A stretch of DNA of 64,000 nt from Earliella scabrosa (GCA_022605405.1 JABYQQ010000010.1:434001-498000), one strand, 5' to 3'. Shown: positions 11,194-24,533, numbered from the stretch's first letter. Translations and numbers: made by a program. Notes: a model not told the origin generated them from the letters alone.

Positions 11194-13479
11194 ATGTCCC
11201 TCCGTCCCTCCCGCCCAGGCGACGCCGAGTCCGACCTCCATCGGGCTATCGCTCGCCTCAGCGTGACTGACATCGAGCGACTTGGTGCGACCAGAGGATA
11301 CCGACGTGGCGGATCTGCGCAAGACGAGGACGCGCAGCTCGCGCTACGCATGGCCATCGACGAGGCCCGCGCGCTTGAGACAATACAGCAAGATAGAGAA
11401 CTTGCGCTCAGCATGCAAGATGGAGACGGGTTCGTGGTCACTCATACTGCTAGTGTCCTCGGATAATGACGCGAATCTTCACGGATTTCAGTGAACCTCA
11501 CACCCAGGTTCGTGCCCTACGTGCTAGTAGACACGCCACTCGTGCTGATGGGTCCTCAACCTAGGTGTCAACTCGGACGTCCGCCCCCCGGCCGCATCCA
11601 GCAACCCTCATCCGCGGATCTGCGTCTGCGTCGTCTACCGCCCGTGTACCCGCATCTGCATCCCCCACGCAGGCACCCGCCGTGATGCACAATAGGCTCC
11701 AGCCACATCCTGTATCCTTCATTCGCGCACCTGCTCAGGCAGCCCCTCCTAGCGCCGCTGCCGGGTAAGCACATCTTACTTGTGTCCGCTCGGTTATCCT
11801 ATCTTGAGCACGATTATGAAGGCCTGTCCATGTCCAACGTCCAACATCTCAACCCGAGAAGACAGGCGGCATATTGGGCTTTATTGGTTGGATCTTCGGG
11901 TTGACCGACGCGTCCTCGTCTCAGCCTTCCGCCACGAGAACTATTCAGAACACGACCAATCGCAGTCAGAATCGGTACGTGACTCAGGCATATGTCCCTG
12001 AGTGATGCACGACGTTGAGCCTGTAATATTGGGATTGGCAGTCTTACAGGACACGACTGTGTCACCTGCATGGACGCTATTCGCGGCGTTGAAATCCGTA
12101 CCCCTTGCGGTCACTACTACGACAAAGAATGCATGCTCCAGCTCTTCGAAGCTGCCACGAAAGACGAGTCCCTATTCCCTCCTCGATGCTGTCGCCAGCC
12201 GATCCCCGTTCAGTCAGTTTCGATGTATATGTCCACCGCGGCCATTGCAACTTTCAACGAGAAGTCAGTGGAATTTGGCACCCGCAAGCGCGTCTACTGT
12301 GCCAAGCCGTCGTGCAGTCGCTTCCTCGGTGCTCAGCACGAGGGAATATTCTTCCGCGCGTCCCCGTTGAGGTGCCCTGCACCGGGTTGCGGCACACTCA
12401 CCTGTCCCTCCTGCAAGAACGCGGTTCAGGCCGGTGCCAGCCACAAGTGCGACACCAGCGACGCAGACCGTGGCGTTCTCGCCCTGGGACAGCAGTCTGG
12501 ATGGGCGCGCTGTCCCGGGTGCGAGACGATGATCGAGCTCAACCTCGGCTGCTACCACATGACGTGCAGGTGCCGCACAGAGTTCTGCTACGTGTGTAAG
12601 GCGCGCTGGAAGACATGCTCGTGTCCACAGTGGGACGAGCGAAGGCTCCTCGCTGCGGCTGAGGCACGCGCGGATGCTCAGATTCGCTTTGGAGGGGTCG
12701 GGGGCCCGCAGGAGGCGCCTCCGCTTCCCGTACGTCGGGATGCGCCTGCGCCTGTACTTGCCCGCGTCGTGCGGGCTCCTGCGCCCGCTCCGGTGCCCGC
12801 ACGAGCTCCCACACTTCCTCCTCGACGAAACGCGGCCCCGACCGCTCCCAATGTCCGACCGACTCATGGTCCCGCGGCCCATTCGAACCCCACATCGACA
12901 ACTTCGATCCGCACCTCTGCCACTGTCAGAGCAACCTCGGCTACCACGACGTCGGCAACCTCAACGTCGAGCAGACCGCCCTCGGGCGACAGCCGTCCTC
13001 GCAACGCGACGAACGAGTCGTCATCTTCGTCCATCCGGCACCACACCAGCAAAGTGATGACCGAGAGCTCTTCCAGGCGTTACTTTGTCACCGATGAACA
13101 GCGCCAGGATTCTGAGGCTACCCTAAGGCGCAACCGTGCAGCAGTCAATCTGACCTTCCACACACACCAGTCTGCAACCGAGGAAGTCTCGACGTCAAGG
13201 AACCCGTTTAGAGAGGCCAAATCCACGAGGGATGCGCTCGTGCGGCAGTGGATGGATCGACTGCGAGTTGACCACGATTGTGACCACGGAGCGTGGGCGT
13301 ACCGTAAGGGCGCGGGGACGTGCGAGGTCTGCCATGATCGCTTGCCCTTCTACCTATTTGTGAGTTTCTCTCGCGCTACCGATCATCCCTTACGACGGGC
13401 TTACCTCATTTTCTCTGCATAGAGTTGCAAGGGTTGTGCGATCATGGCATGCAGGAGGTGCAGGTGGAACCGGCTGTGA
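11194..13479 (+). CDS. RBR E3 ubiquitin ligase, array member 3
   Basis: It has the same architecture as member 2. The N-terminal exon contains DAQLALRMAIDEARALE and QQDRELALSM, aligned with the helical segment of member 2. Small exons span about 11430-12040. The catalytic exon then starts TGHDCVTCMDAIRGVEIRTP. RING1 continues CGHYYDKECM; the IBR has CAKPSCSRFLGAQ and CPAPGCGTLTCPSCK; RING2 has ARCPGCETMIELNLGCYHM, with the predicted catalytic cysteine in LGCYH. A long linker rich in Ala, Pro, Ser and Thr follows. The C-terminal module reads CDH, CEVC, intron (GTGAGT to CATAG), CKGC, CRRC and ends WNRL at 13479. Similarity to member 2 is high through the triad, which indicates local duplication. 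Start chosen at the ATG at 11194; the ATG at 11178 is out of frame. Confidence 0.85.
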
Positions 13480-14016
13480 GAGTGGTTACGGATTCTGAAG
13501 GTGAGCTACTCGGTGCGCGAGTTGTATATGTCCCCGTAGGCGACTTTTCTGTATTCGTGCGATGTGCGATCCCGGGTCGAGCAGCTTGAATACGGGGATT
13601 GCCTCGGTGTGCACCCAAGCCACGGGTTGGAGAGAGCACGATAGCCGTGCTTCATAGTAGTTGACTTCCTATGGCGAGCCGTTGGTACTACCGCAGCATC
13701 CACTCGTTCGTATGGTACGAACTCTACTTTTTGAACCTTCGCTGCTCCTCCAATCGCGCTACGGTGCATGAAGTCATGGGGCCCGTCCTCGTGCCACAGC
13801 ACGAACGATAGCAGGCCGTGAAGGGATACCAACAACCCATGACAGAGTCGAAGCGTGTCAAGACGCACACCATAGAGCGAATTCCGATAACTATGACTGG
13901 CCATGGCAGGAAGTCAGCAAACACTTATAACAGTCACGATCTCCCAGTACCCACCCATTCACTATTACGCGACATCCTGAGCCTCCCTACTATAGCCTTC
14001 ACAGCGTTCAGCCAAC
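13480..14016. other. Intergenic between RBR member 3 and the solo zinc-module gene
   Basis: No RING, IBR or linker remnant is visible by eye in this 537-bp gap, so the following small gene does not look like the recently severed end of a full RBR gene. Possible promoter sequence lies near 13920-14010. Confidence 0.45.
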
Positions 14017-14413
14017 ATGTATCAGACCCCCTCCCGGTCAAGTGCAGAACCGGCAGACTTCCTAGAGATCTGGACAAGAGTGGAGGAGGACCATGCTGAG
14101 CGCATCGTCAACCAGCGCGTGGGCGCGATGCCCAAGCGTACAACCCAGTCTGCCGCCACCCTCCAGAGGGAGCACAATATGCGGTACTTGGGTCAGCCAG
14201 TGCTGTCGGACTGTGAACATCCGATATGGCTGTCGATCCGGAAGCGTGGAGGCGGAGAATGCGAGATCTGCGACTACAATATGCCCTATTTCGTACTGGT
14301 GAGTACTGGCTATTATACCTAGTTGTAATGGTCACCAACCTGAGAGGCGGCAGAGGTGCCAAAAGTGCAAGATGGTAGTGTGTCGGCGCTGTGGTACCGG
14401 AGAATCAGCCTGA
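14017..14413 (+). CDS. Solo C-terminal zinc module of the RBR family (about 113 aa)
   Basis: This is a short protein that carries only the tail module of RBR members 2 and 3, with no RING or IBR. Exon 1 (14017-14298) starts MYQTPSRSSAEP and contains the ligand-like residues CEH, then CEIC and PYFVL. The intron opens GTGAGT at 14299 and ends GGCAG at 14353. Exon 2 reads RCQKCKMVVCRRC and stops at 14413. The eight Cys/His positions (C-x-H, C-x2-C, C-x2-C, C-x2-C) match members 2 and 3, and the intron falls at the same place and phase. The final WNR motif is replaced by GTGESA. It could be a functional adaptor or dominant regulator of the ligases, or a pseudogene fragment. The intact reading frame and splice sites favour a gene. 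The function is inferred only. Confidence 0.6.
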
Positions 14414-14692
14414 TTGTGTACGACGTACGTCCTTCATATTCCTCAATCCGATCTTTACTAACGATGGATGCAAACAGATGTAGGGCAAGGGGACGTATCT
14501 GTTGGGTGAAGGCGAACGGATTGATATGCATGCCAATGTTCTCAGGTGCAGGATCGCGCAAAGTGTACACGGCACATGTTCATATCGTCATACGCATGTA
14601 GGATAAGACAGTGATGCGATAGCAAGGTGACGACAATTTTGGTACCAAGGACGCCCACCAACAGGACCATACAATCATACAGGTACCACACC

Positions 14693-15428
14693 TTAGATCG
14701 TCGACGGCCTGTGCGCGACGAAGGTCGAGCGCGCCTTCTGAATGCGATGAGGAAGGGGGAACTTGAGCTTGGGGACCAAGAGCTGCTTGATGTAAGGACG
14801 GCGAACGTCATCGTTCTTCTCGATCTCCACAACGCGCAGAATCTGAGGTTGTTACCAGTCAGAAGGAATGCGTTAATGATACACACAGTCGAGACGTACG
14901 TGGATCGACCGGAAACGCGCCCGGTGGCGAGCAGCCATGTCCTGGTAGAGCGCCTTGACGGCGTCCGCACGGCTGAGCTCACGGAACTCCTTGTACATGT
15001 TGTGGGTTCCAGAACGCGAGTCGTAGCGAAGCCAGATGCCGAAGTTCTTGATCTTCAGCGGCTTCTTCTCGTGAATCTACAAGAGCACGTCCAACGGACG
15101 GCGATTAGTCCCTACTCCGCCTGCCACTTGAACGGCTGCAAGGGAATATGATACACACAACGTTGACGCCAATGATCTCGCCACTGGCTTTCTTGACCTT
15201 CTTCAATTGCCTATGCGTCGTGTAAGCATCGGGATGAGGGACGGAACTACGGGGCCATAGCACGGATTGGCACGAGTCCGACTTGGGTACGCACCTCAAG
15301 AAGTACCAGAATCGCGACTTCGCGACGACCTCGTTGGGCGCAAAGATGCGCATACGATAGATCTTGGGCACGGGCTCATGCTCGGTGGGCAGGTGGCGCC
15401 CAACGACCTGGTATTCGTGGAAAGGCAT
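14693..15428 (-). CDS. RPL20: Large-subunit ribosomal protein eL20 (L18a)
   Basis: Cytosolic 60S ribosomal protein. The first exon reads [16 protein letters not shown] then [20 protein letters not shown], diagnostic of eL20/L18a. A second exon gives [18 protein letters not shown] third gives the conserved [20 protein letters not shown] and then [19 protein letters not shown]. The last exon ends [15 protein letters not shown] at 14693. The length, about 170 residues, fits the family. Introns have GTGCGT, GTGTGT-type and GTACGT donors. Short introns near the 5' end are normal in fungal ribosomal protein genes. Its 5' end diverges from the F-box gene. Confidence 0.93.
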
Positions 15429-15907
15429 CTGGGAGGAGGCGGGAGAGAATGAGCGACAAATCCTTCATCCAGAGAGCCGGCGAGCCATCCAGCGTCGGAT
15501 CCAGCGATTCTTGCAGAGTTTCGGCATGGACAACAGCGCAGGAATCCCATAAGACGTACGACGGCGACAGATACTCACTTTGAAAGAAAGTCCGGCTTAC
15601 CCTTGAAGTGTTGGCGTTGGTGTTGGCGTTGACGGCCTCGATATCCTCACCGCGCCCAGGCGCTAGAGTTTGCTGACCTCGGCGGAGCCCGAAATTGTGG
15701 CACGCAGGCGCGCGTGCACCCTGGGCGTCTCGAGGGACTGCTGCTCAGCTGCTGCTTCGGGCCCTTGACGTGGTTGCGTGCGCGATAGGGAAGACTTGGA
15801 CTGCTGCGGACACCACCAGCTAGTGAGTACAACAGTCTGTCCTCCATCCTGGACGTTTGCTTATCACAATTTATGTGACAAAGCCTCAATCGTAGTGAAG
15901 CAACCCC
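15429..15907. promoter_or_regulatory. Divergent promoter region, eL20 / F-box gene
   Basis: The eL20 gene leaves to the left and the F-box gene to the right, so this 479-bp interval must hold both promoters and 5' UTRs. I see no clear TATA box for eL20. Part of the interval may be a 5' UTR intron of eL20. Confidence 0.45.
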
Positions 15908-17611
15908 ATGTCTGGTCCCCCCGACCTACGAGCTACTCGGGAAGAGTTACTCGGGCAGAGGAGTGCATTGCTCAGACAGCAGGACACCCTACGGCTCCAA
16001 CATGAAGATATCCTACGTCAGGAAGAAGATACACGACGACAGCAGAAGGCTGTGCGTCAGCAGCAAGACGCTACTCAGGCCAAGATCATGGACGTGGATG
16101 AACACCTCAATGCCCTCCTCCCCGTCAATCGACTCCCAGTTGAGATTCTGGTCGAAATATTCTACTTGTCTCTGAATATTCCGTCGGACTTCTTCGAACG
16201 GCGACATACCACCATCGCACCTCAGCTCAAGTCGATCTCCGGAGTTTGTCGACACTGGCGCAAGGTTGCTTGCTCCACACCGCGCCTTTGGCGATTCGTT
16301 GGCGTCTGTTCCAGCCCAGCCTGGCTTGCGTTGTGTTTGGAACGATGCGCCGGTCTTCTTGTGGACATCTCGTTGGGCGAACGCAAGAACAGGTCCGACA
16401 TGAGGTACATCCTTTCGTCATCAATCTCACAGATCCGTTCTTTGTCGTTTTTAGCGTGCGCCTACACGGACATGTCACTGGCCGCTTCCATCTTGTCAAA
16501 GCCATGCACCGCTTTGGAAGATCTCAGTATTTGTGCTCAACGTTCGTTTGGATCGGGATATCGAACGGAGTTGGTGAAGCTGCACCCCGACTTCTTGCCG
16601 CGACTTCGCAGTTTGGAACTGAAAGGGTTCCCAATTCCCAAGCATCTACACTCGTATTCCCACTTGCGGAGCCTTGCCCTCGAAACGTTCACGGAGTCCA
16701 TCGATCTCGATATGTTCCTCGACGTCGTAGATGCCCTTCCACACCTGGAAAGTCTTTCGTTCTATATCAATCGATGCGTCGACTCCGACGACGAGCGATC
16801 CGAAGTCATCTCGCTTCCCTCCCTTCACACATTGGACCTATACTTCGAGTCCTATGCTTTTGGCATGCAGGCGCTCGCGAGTTTGCGCGTACCCGCAGCA
16901 AGGTCCGTCACCGTGATGGTCGAGGTGCCGGAAAACGACGTGGATACGGTCTATCACCTCCTACCTCCTGACCCAAATCTCATCCTACCTATGCGAGCGG
17001 CAGTCACCTCGGCCGAACTTCTCATCCGCGCGGAGGGCGACAACTACACCATTCGCGTGCATGACGTCGATCAAGTTCACAAGATCGAGCTGTCCCTCAG
17101 TGGCCCGCAAAGGGATTTCCCCGACTTTGGGGATGGTTTCGACTGGCGACATGCGCTCCCGCGCGCCCTCCGGGAGCTGTTTCTCATCGTACCCACTTCA
17201 CCACTCACCTCCATCTCCCTCTATGGCGGCCTCGCTACCGTGGGCGTGTCCGAATGGCGAGACGTATTCGTGCGCTACCCCCGGCTGGAGTCGATCACCC
17301 TACGTGGACATGGCTCTGCTGAAACGTTTTGGACCGCGATTCAGTCCTCATCTGCGGAGTCCATGCCCTGCCCGCATCTCCGATTCGTCCAGACTCTGGT
17401 CTCACCCTCTGCACGTTCTACGAAACACGGCGAGTTCCAGGCGATACTAAATGCCCTCCGCTTGCGAGCGCAGAAGGGCCATCGCCTGGAAAAGTTAGTC
17501 GTCGTCTGGAAACAACCGCATACCGCGGATCGCGACGCGGATTATACCCGACAAGTGGAGGAGTTGGTTGGGGTGGTCACCTGGGAGGTGGATGTTCAAG
17601 TCGACTTGTGA
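15908..17611 (+). CDS. F-box protein (567 aa, intronless)
   Basis: Putative substrate receptor of an SCF (Skp1-cullin-F-box) ubiquitin ligase. Residues 1-70 form a Gln/Arg-rich coiled coil (QQDTLRLQHEDILRQEED and repeats of RQQQ). The F-box follows at about residues 75-125: NRLPVEILVEIFYLSL, then ISGVCRHWRKVACSTPRLW. The remainder has irregular Leu-rich segments, such as FLPRLRSLELKGFPIP and LPHLESLSFYI, as in basidiomycete F-box/LRR-like proteins. Start MSGPPDLRATREELL at the ATG at 15908. This coiled-coil plus F-box layout is one of the largest expanded families in Agaricomycetes. The substrate cannot be read from sequence. Confidence 0.88.
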   Translation: MSGPPDLRATREELLGQRSALLRQQDTLRLQHEDILRQEEDTRRQQKAVRQQQDATQAKIMDVDEHLNALLPVNRLPVEILVEIFYLSLNIPSDFFERRHTTIAPQLKSISGVCRHWRKVACSTPRLWRFVGVCSSPAWLALCLERCAGLLVDISLGERKNRSDMRYILSSSISQIRSLSFLACAYTDMSLAASILSKPCTALEDLSICAQRSFGSGYRTELVKLHPDFLPRLRSLELKGFPIPKHLHSYSHLRSLALETFTESIDLDMFLDVVDALPHLESLSFYINRCVDSDDERSEVISLPSLHTLDLYFESYAFGMQALASLRVPAARSVTVMVEVPENDVDTVYHLLPPDPNLILPMRAAVTSAELLIRAEGDNYTIRVHDVDQVHKIELSLSGPQRDFPDFGDGFDWRHALPRALRELFLIVPTSPLTSISLYGGLATVGVSEWRDVFVRYPRLESITLRGHGSAETFWTAIQSSSAESMPCPHLRFVQTLVSPSARSTKHGEFQAILNALRLRAQKGHRLEKLVVVWKQPHTADRDADYTRQVEELVGVVTWEVDVQVDL

Positions 17612-18123
17612 GTGCTGATCTATTCCGAGGGCACACTGGAGCTGACAATCCTACGCATCCCCGGCTTTTCGCACATCAAGGGAGGATAGGTGGTCAGATG
17701 ACCCATCTGAGGAATGGTAGGGTCCAGACTACGGTGCTATATCCTGAATCATACCACGGTTGAAACGAAGCGCAACTTCGACTCGCTTCCATGTCAAGGG
17801 GGTGCTGGGATTGTCGAAGCTAGTGAGTACTCCTGTTGAACGCAGCTGGGCTGGTGTTCAGCCCACTATCTCTGAATGCATCACTTTGAGCAACGCGACC
17901 GAGCCCGTGGTCGTGCTTGTCAAGCTTGCGATGCTATATAGAGCCCTCATACAGAGCCGGGGTCTGCCTGAATCACCGGAGTGTACTGGATGATGGTGCG
18001 CTACCTGGTATATGACCTGGACATCTCATCCGTTTCGTCAGGTCTGCTGTCATCACTCTACAGGGATGCCCGTTACATACAGGTTGTCGATGTATCCGGT
18101 TCCGCCAATATGATACGTCACGT
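17612..18123. other. Intergenic between convergent F-box and ABC-F genes
   Basis: Both neighbours end here, so this is mainly 3' UTR and spacer. Nothing else is recognised. Confidence 0.5.
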
Positions 18124-20172
18124 TCATCTAGTTCTACCCTTCCGGCACGATTGGACGTAGGCCTCCATGCCGCCCTCGAGATACACAAGCTGTCTCTTCC
18201 GCACCGCATACACCTGCTCCGCCACCTCCGACACGAAGAACTGGTCGTGCGACACGATGACGACCGCGCCGCTGTACTCCTTCAGCGCCTCGATCAACGC
18301 CTCGGTCGTCAGATAGTCGAGGTGGTTCGTTGGCTCGTCGAGTATGAGCAGATGCGGCGATGAGCCGAAGGTGCTGAGCGCGAACGCGACGCGAACCATC
18401 TGCCCTCCGCTGAGCGAGCGCAGGGGCTGCAGCGCGAGGTTGCCCTTGAGGCCATACTTGCCTAGATGGGCACGGCAGTCCTGCTCCCGCCGCTCGGGGT
18501 CCCTATCCAACAGCAGCGAGAGCGCAGAGGTCTCGACGGGGTGTTGGTGAAGCTCGTCGACGTGGTGCTGGGTGAAGTAGCCGATCTTCGCAGATGGGTG
18601 GCGCGTGATCTGCCCCTTCGTGGGCGCGACCTCGCCGACGAGGGCCTTGACCAGCGTCGTCTTGCCACTCCCGTTCGCGCCGACAATCGCAATCCGTGCG
18701 TCCTGGCCGACGTTCAGCGTCACATCGGAGAGGATCGTGAGCTTCCGCCTGTCGTATCCCAAGCTCACGCCCTCCACCTCGATGAGCGCGCCCGCCTGTC
18801 GCAGCGGGATGGGATCGGGGATGCTCCAGGTGGGTGCCTGCTCGGCCTGCTCCACGACGACCTCCTCCCGCGCGGTGGTATGGAACCCGACGCGGTCGCG
18901 GTTGAGCTTGAAGCGGTGGCCTTTTTCATTGACCTCCATCCCAAGCCGATCGAGCTTGCGCTGGCGCGACGCCATCTGCGCCATCTTCTTGTCGTCCCCG
19001 CTCTTCCGCGCCTGCGACATCGCCGCCTGCATGTTCTTCTCGGCCGTGCTCCGCTTGCGCTCGATCGCCGCTGCCATGCGCTGCATGTACTTTTGCTTCT
19101 CCTCGGTGTGCTCGAGATATTCGTCGAAGTTGCCGGTGTGGTACGTGAGCGTCTGGTTCTTGAACACGATGATCTCGTCCACCACGGCGTTGAGGAACGC
19201 GCGGTCGTGGGACACGGTGACGATGGTGGTGTCGGGCAGCTGCGAGAGGTAGTCTTGCAGCCAAATAATCGCAGGAAGGTCCAAGTGGTTCGTCGGCTCG
19301 TCCAAGAGCAGAATGTCAGGCTCAATGTACAGAGCGGATGCCAGCGCGACGCGGATCCGCCAACCTCCAGAGAGCTCCTCCAGTGGGCGGTCGTGCCAGT
19401 CCAGCGGGAAACGCAGACCTTTCAAGATGCCACGCGCCTTCGCCTCAGCAGCCTCTTCTCGATGCAGCTCCATTGCTGCAAACAACTCTGTTAGGAGGCC
19501 TTGCGCTTCCACGGTCGCGCGGGTGACCTCGTCTGGGGTCAATGGCTCCGCGCTCGCGGCCTCCGCCTCATGGACACGCTTCTCCTGCTTCAGCAGCTCC
19601 TTCCTCGCGTCCGCGCCCCGTGCGCCACTCCGCTCCGACGCAGTCTTGTCCGCCGCGGTCAGATCCTCTTTGAGCCTCTCGACGCGGATGGTGCGCATGG
19701 TGCGCGCGACCTCTTCAGGATCGTCAGCTTCGAGCGCGCCCTGAAGCACCTTTAGCTCCCTGCGCGTGCGCGCAGCCTTGTGGTCCGCGTCCATGACAAC
19801 ACGCACAACGGGCCGCTTCATGTCCGCGCCCTCGAGCTGCTCGACATACAGCACGCGCACATTGGACGGGAAGCCCGCAAGCTGCCCATGCCCGATGCAT
19901 TTCAAGAGCGTGGACTTCCCGACGCCGTTCTGGCCGACCAAGCCGTAGCGCACGCCATGGAAGAGGCGCAGATTGGCGGAGGCGAGGAGGACGCGAGAGC
20001 CGAGCGCGAGGTGGACGTCTTTGAGATCGATGTCGTTGGAGAGCGTGGTGAGCGTCTCGGTGTGGAAGCGCGAGACCTGCGAGGTCGCGACGAGGACCGT
20101 ATCGCCAATTCCTCCTCCTCCGGATTTGGTCTGCGAGGTGGGTTTGGCGGAAGTTCTCTTGCTGGTAGACAT
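18124..20172 (-). CDS. ABC-F family ATPase (twin ABC domains, no membrane segments), intronless
   Basis: ABC-F proteins are soluble ATPases that act on ribosomes in translation or ribosome assembly. Two nucleotide-binding domains are present. NBD1 has the Walker A GQNGVGKST, signature LSGGWRIRVA and Walker B ILLLDEPTNHLD. NBD2 has Walker A GANGSGKTT, signature LSGGQMVRVA and LLILDEPTNHLD. The inter-domain linker contains the charged helix YMQRMAAAIERKRSTAEKNM. A long charged arm in NBD1 (about residues 130-215) follows RVVMDADHKAARTRREL. The start is the ATG at 20172 (MSTSKRTSAKPTSQ); the open frame continues 26 codons upstream but only from a GTG. About 682 residues. It resembles Gcn20/Uup-type ABC-F proteins; the exact paralogue is not settled. 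It has no introns, unlike most neighbours. Confidence 0.9.
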   Translation of the reverse strand: MSTSKRTSAKPTSQTKSGGGGIGDTVLVATSQVSRFHTETLTTLSNDIDLKDVHLALGSRVLLASANLRLFHGVRYGLVGQNGVGKSTLLKCIGHGQLAGFPSNVRVLYVEQLEGADMKRPVVRVVMDADHKAARTRRELKVLQGALEADDPEEVARTMRTIRVERLKEDLTAADKTASERSGARGADARKELLKQEKRVHEAEAASAEPLTPDEVTRATVEAQGLLTELFAAMELHREEAAEAKARGILKGLRFPLDWHDRPLEELSGGWRIRVALASALYIEPDILLLDEPTNHLDLPAIIWLQDYLSQLPDTTIVTVSHDRAFLNAVVDEIIVFKNQTLTYHTGNFDEYLEHTEEKQKYMQRMAAAIERKRSTAEKNMQAAMSQARKSGDDKKMAQMASRQRKLDRLGMEVNEKGHRFKLNRDRVGFHTTAREEVVVEQAEQAPTWSIPDPIPLRQAGALIEVEGVSLGYDRRKLTILSDVTLNVGQDARIAIVGANGSGKTTLVKALVGEVAPTKGQITRHPSAKIGYFTQHHVDELHQHPVETSALSLLLDRDPERREQDCRAHLGKYGLKGNLALQPLRSLSGGQMVRVAFALSTFGSSPHLLILDEPTNHLDYLTTEALIEALKEYSGAVVIVSHDQFFVSEVAEQVYAVRKRQLVYLEGGMEAYVQSCRKGRTR

Positions 20173-22982
<2,810 letters not shown>

Positions 22983-23565
22983 TGCAGCGTTCAGCACACG
23001 AATGTCTGGCAGGGAGGTGGTTGGGTGCGAAATAGGTGCGAAACAGGCGATCAAGGGAGTCGGGACCTACCCCGTGCTTATAACCAAGTGAGGCTCGGCG
23101 GAGAAACCTCGGAATCGCTTCCCCTGCTCTCTCAACAGCCTGGATGATTGTGGCAACCGAATAGGCACGAGACATTGAGCATCGACGGGATACCGAACCT
23201 TGTGAGTTCTCGCCGGGAATAAATAAGCTGAACGTGGTAGTGATGGTCCTTGTCTGGGTCAAGGCACCACACGGCGCACGGGTAAGGCCATCGGCTTGAA
23301 CGTGGTGCAGAATCCGAATACATTCGACTGACGCATGCTCTACAAGGTGTCTGTACTTCGGAGGTAATGAGGAAGTAGAACATCTCGCCCGTACGAATCT
23401 ACTCACCTCAACGATTACTAAACAACACCCAACGAAGACCCTCGTACACATCGTCCATACCCATCTTTCTTTTGGGTGGCCGCCTGCGCGCAATCAGGAG
23501 AGCTGCAGGGACTGGATGATCCAGTGTGCATCAGACGAGGTAGCATCTGGCAAGACCTCAGCATA
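22983..23565. other. Promoter region of the GH1 gene and 3' region of the oxidoreductase-like gene
   Basis: No gene is recognised here. A TTATAA-type element about 95 bases upstream of the GH1 ATG is listed separately. Confidence 0.45.
23077..23083 (-). promoter_or_regulatory. TATA-like element of the GH1 gene
   Basis: The minus strand reads TTATAAG about 95 bases before the ATG at 22982. That distance is plausible for a fungal core promoter. No transcript evidence. Confidence 0.35.
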
Positions 23566-24357
23566 CTAACCCTCTCCGGATGAACCTGTGACGCTCGACG
23601 ATGAATGCGACTCCTTCTCCCTCTTCGCTTTCAACGCCTGCTCCAGCTGTTCGAACGCGCTGAGTGTAACGTTCGGCTTCGAGACGGGACTCGTCTGGCC
23701 ACCCTGCCAATCTCGTCGGACGTCGGCAGGCCATTCAGTCTCTGGCACGCCCAGCTTGTCCAGGTTGGATCGGAGGTTGTCCAAAGCATGGATGTAATCG
23801 TTGCGCGCTTCGTCGTAGAGGTCATATACGCAGACCGCACAGCCAGACATGCAGCACTCTGTCAGAGGACGTCAGAAGGGTGAGTTCACGGTGCCGCAAA
23901 GAGGAAGGACGGACGTACCGTCCTCTGCAGGCGGTTTGGGAGCCTCTGGGACTACAAATCCCTTGAATATCCGACGAGTGACCTTTCCCAACGCATTGCT
24001 CGTGGCCTGTGTATCCTCCTTGGAGGTGTACGGGGCGGGATCCACGACTTCGCTGCTCCGTACCAGGTCTTGGATCTCCCGTCCGTACACATTCTTTCCC
24101 CGTGCGGAACGCTCGAGCCGTTGGTATCTCTGGGTGAGGTTCTGGCCACCGCGATACGGACGCTTGAGGTGCGAGAGTCGTTCGCGGTCGACGGTCGGCG
24201 TGTGCGAAGGGGAGGCATCGGGGTCATTGAGAGGACCTGGGCGTGCCGCGGTGGCTAGTGACCGCGCAGGTCGAGCAATCGAGGAGGCACATTGTAGATG
24301 AGCGGCGTTATGGCGCTGAAGACAGGCAAGAGGACGCGATAGACGATGGAGGGACAT
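23566..24357 (-). CDS. Oxidoreductase-like (Oxidored-like) domain protein, probably mitochondrial
   Basis: A two-exon protein of the Oxidored-like family (OXLD1-type in animals), whose members are small cysteine-rich mitochondrial proteins of uncertain biochemistry. The N-terminus MSLHRLSRPLACLQRHN, then SIARPARSLATAARP, is basic and Ser/Ala-rich, like a mitochondrial presequence. Exon 1 ends PKPPAED; the intron opens GTACGT and ends GACAG; exon 2 starts ECCMSGCAVCVYDLYDEARN, the family signature with its CC-x3-C-x2-C motif. A C-terminal coiled-coil-like LEQALKAKREKE follows. It diverges from CSN5, with only about 180 bp between the two ATGs, so they probably share a promoter. Confidence 0.85.
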
Positions 24358-24533
24358 TCACGGCGGCGAGCATGTCGAGGACGCTCTCAAGGCTCACGCT
24401 CGTTGGGAACGGTGACCACGTCCAAGGCGCGTCGACCTGAAAAGGCAGGTTGTTCCCACATACGCGATATACGCAAGCTGTATGCGGGTCCCTCGTTAGA
24501 CGAGTGGCGGAAGGGTCTCTGGCTGCAGCAGCC

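Noticed and set aside
16246..16971. 241-codon + strand frame
   Set aside because: Out-of-frame shadow inside the F-box gene.
18466..19494. 342-codon + strand frame
   Set aside because: It is antisense to the ABC-F gene. High G/C at third positions leaves the opposite frame open by chance.
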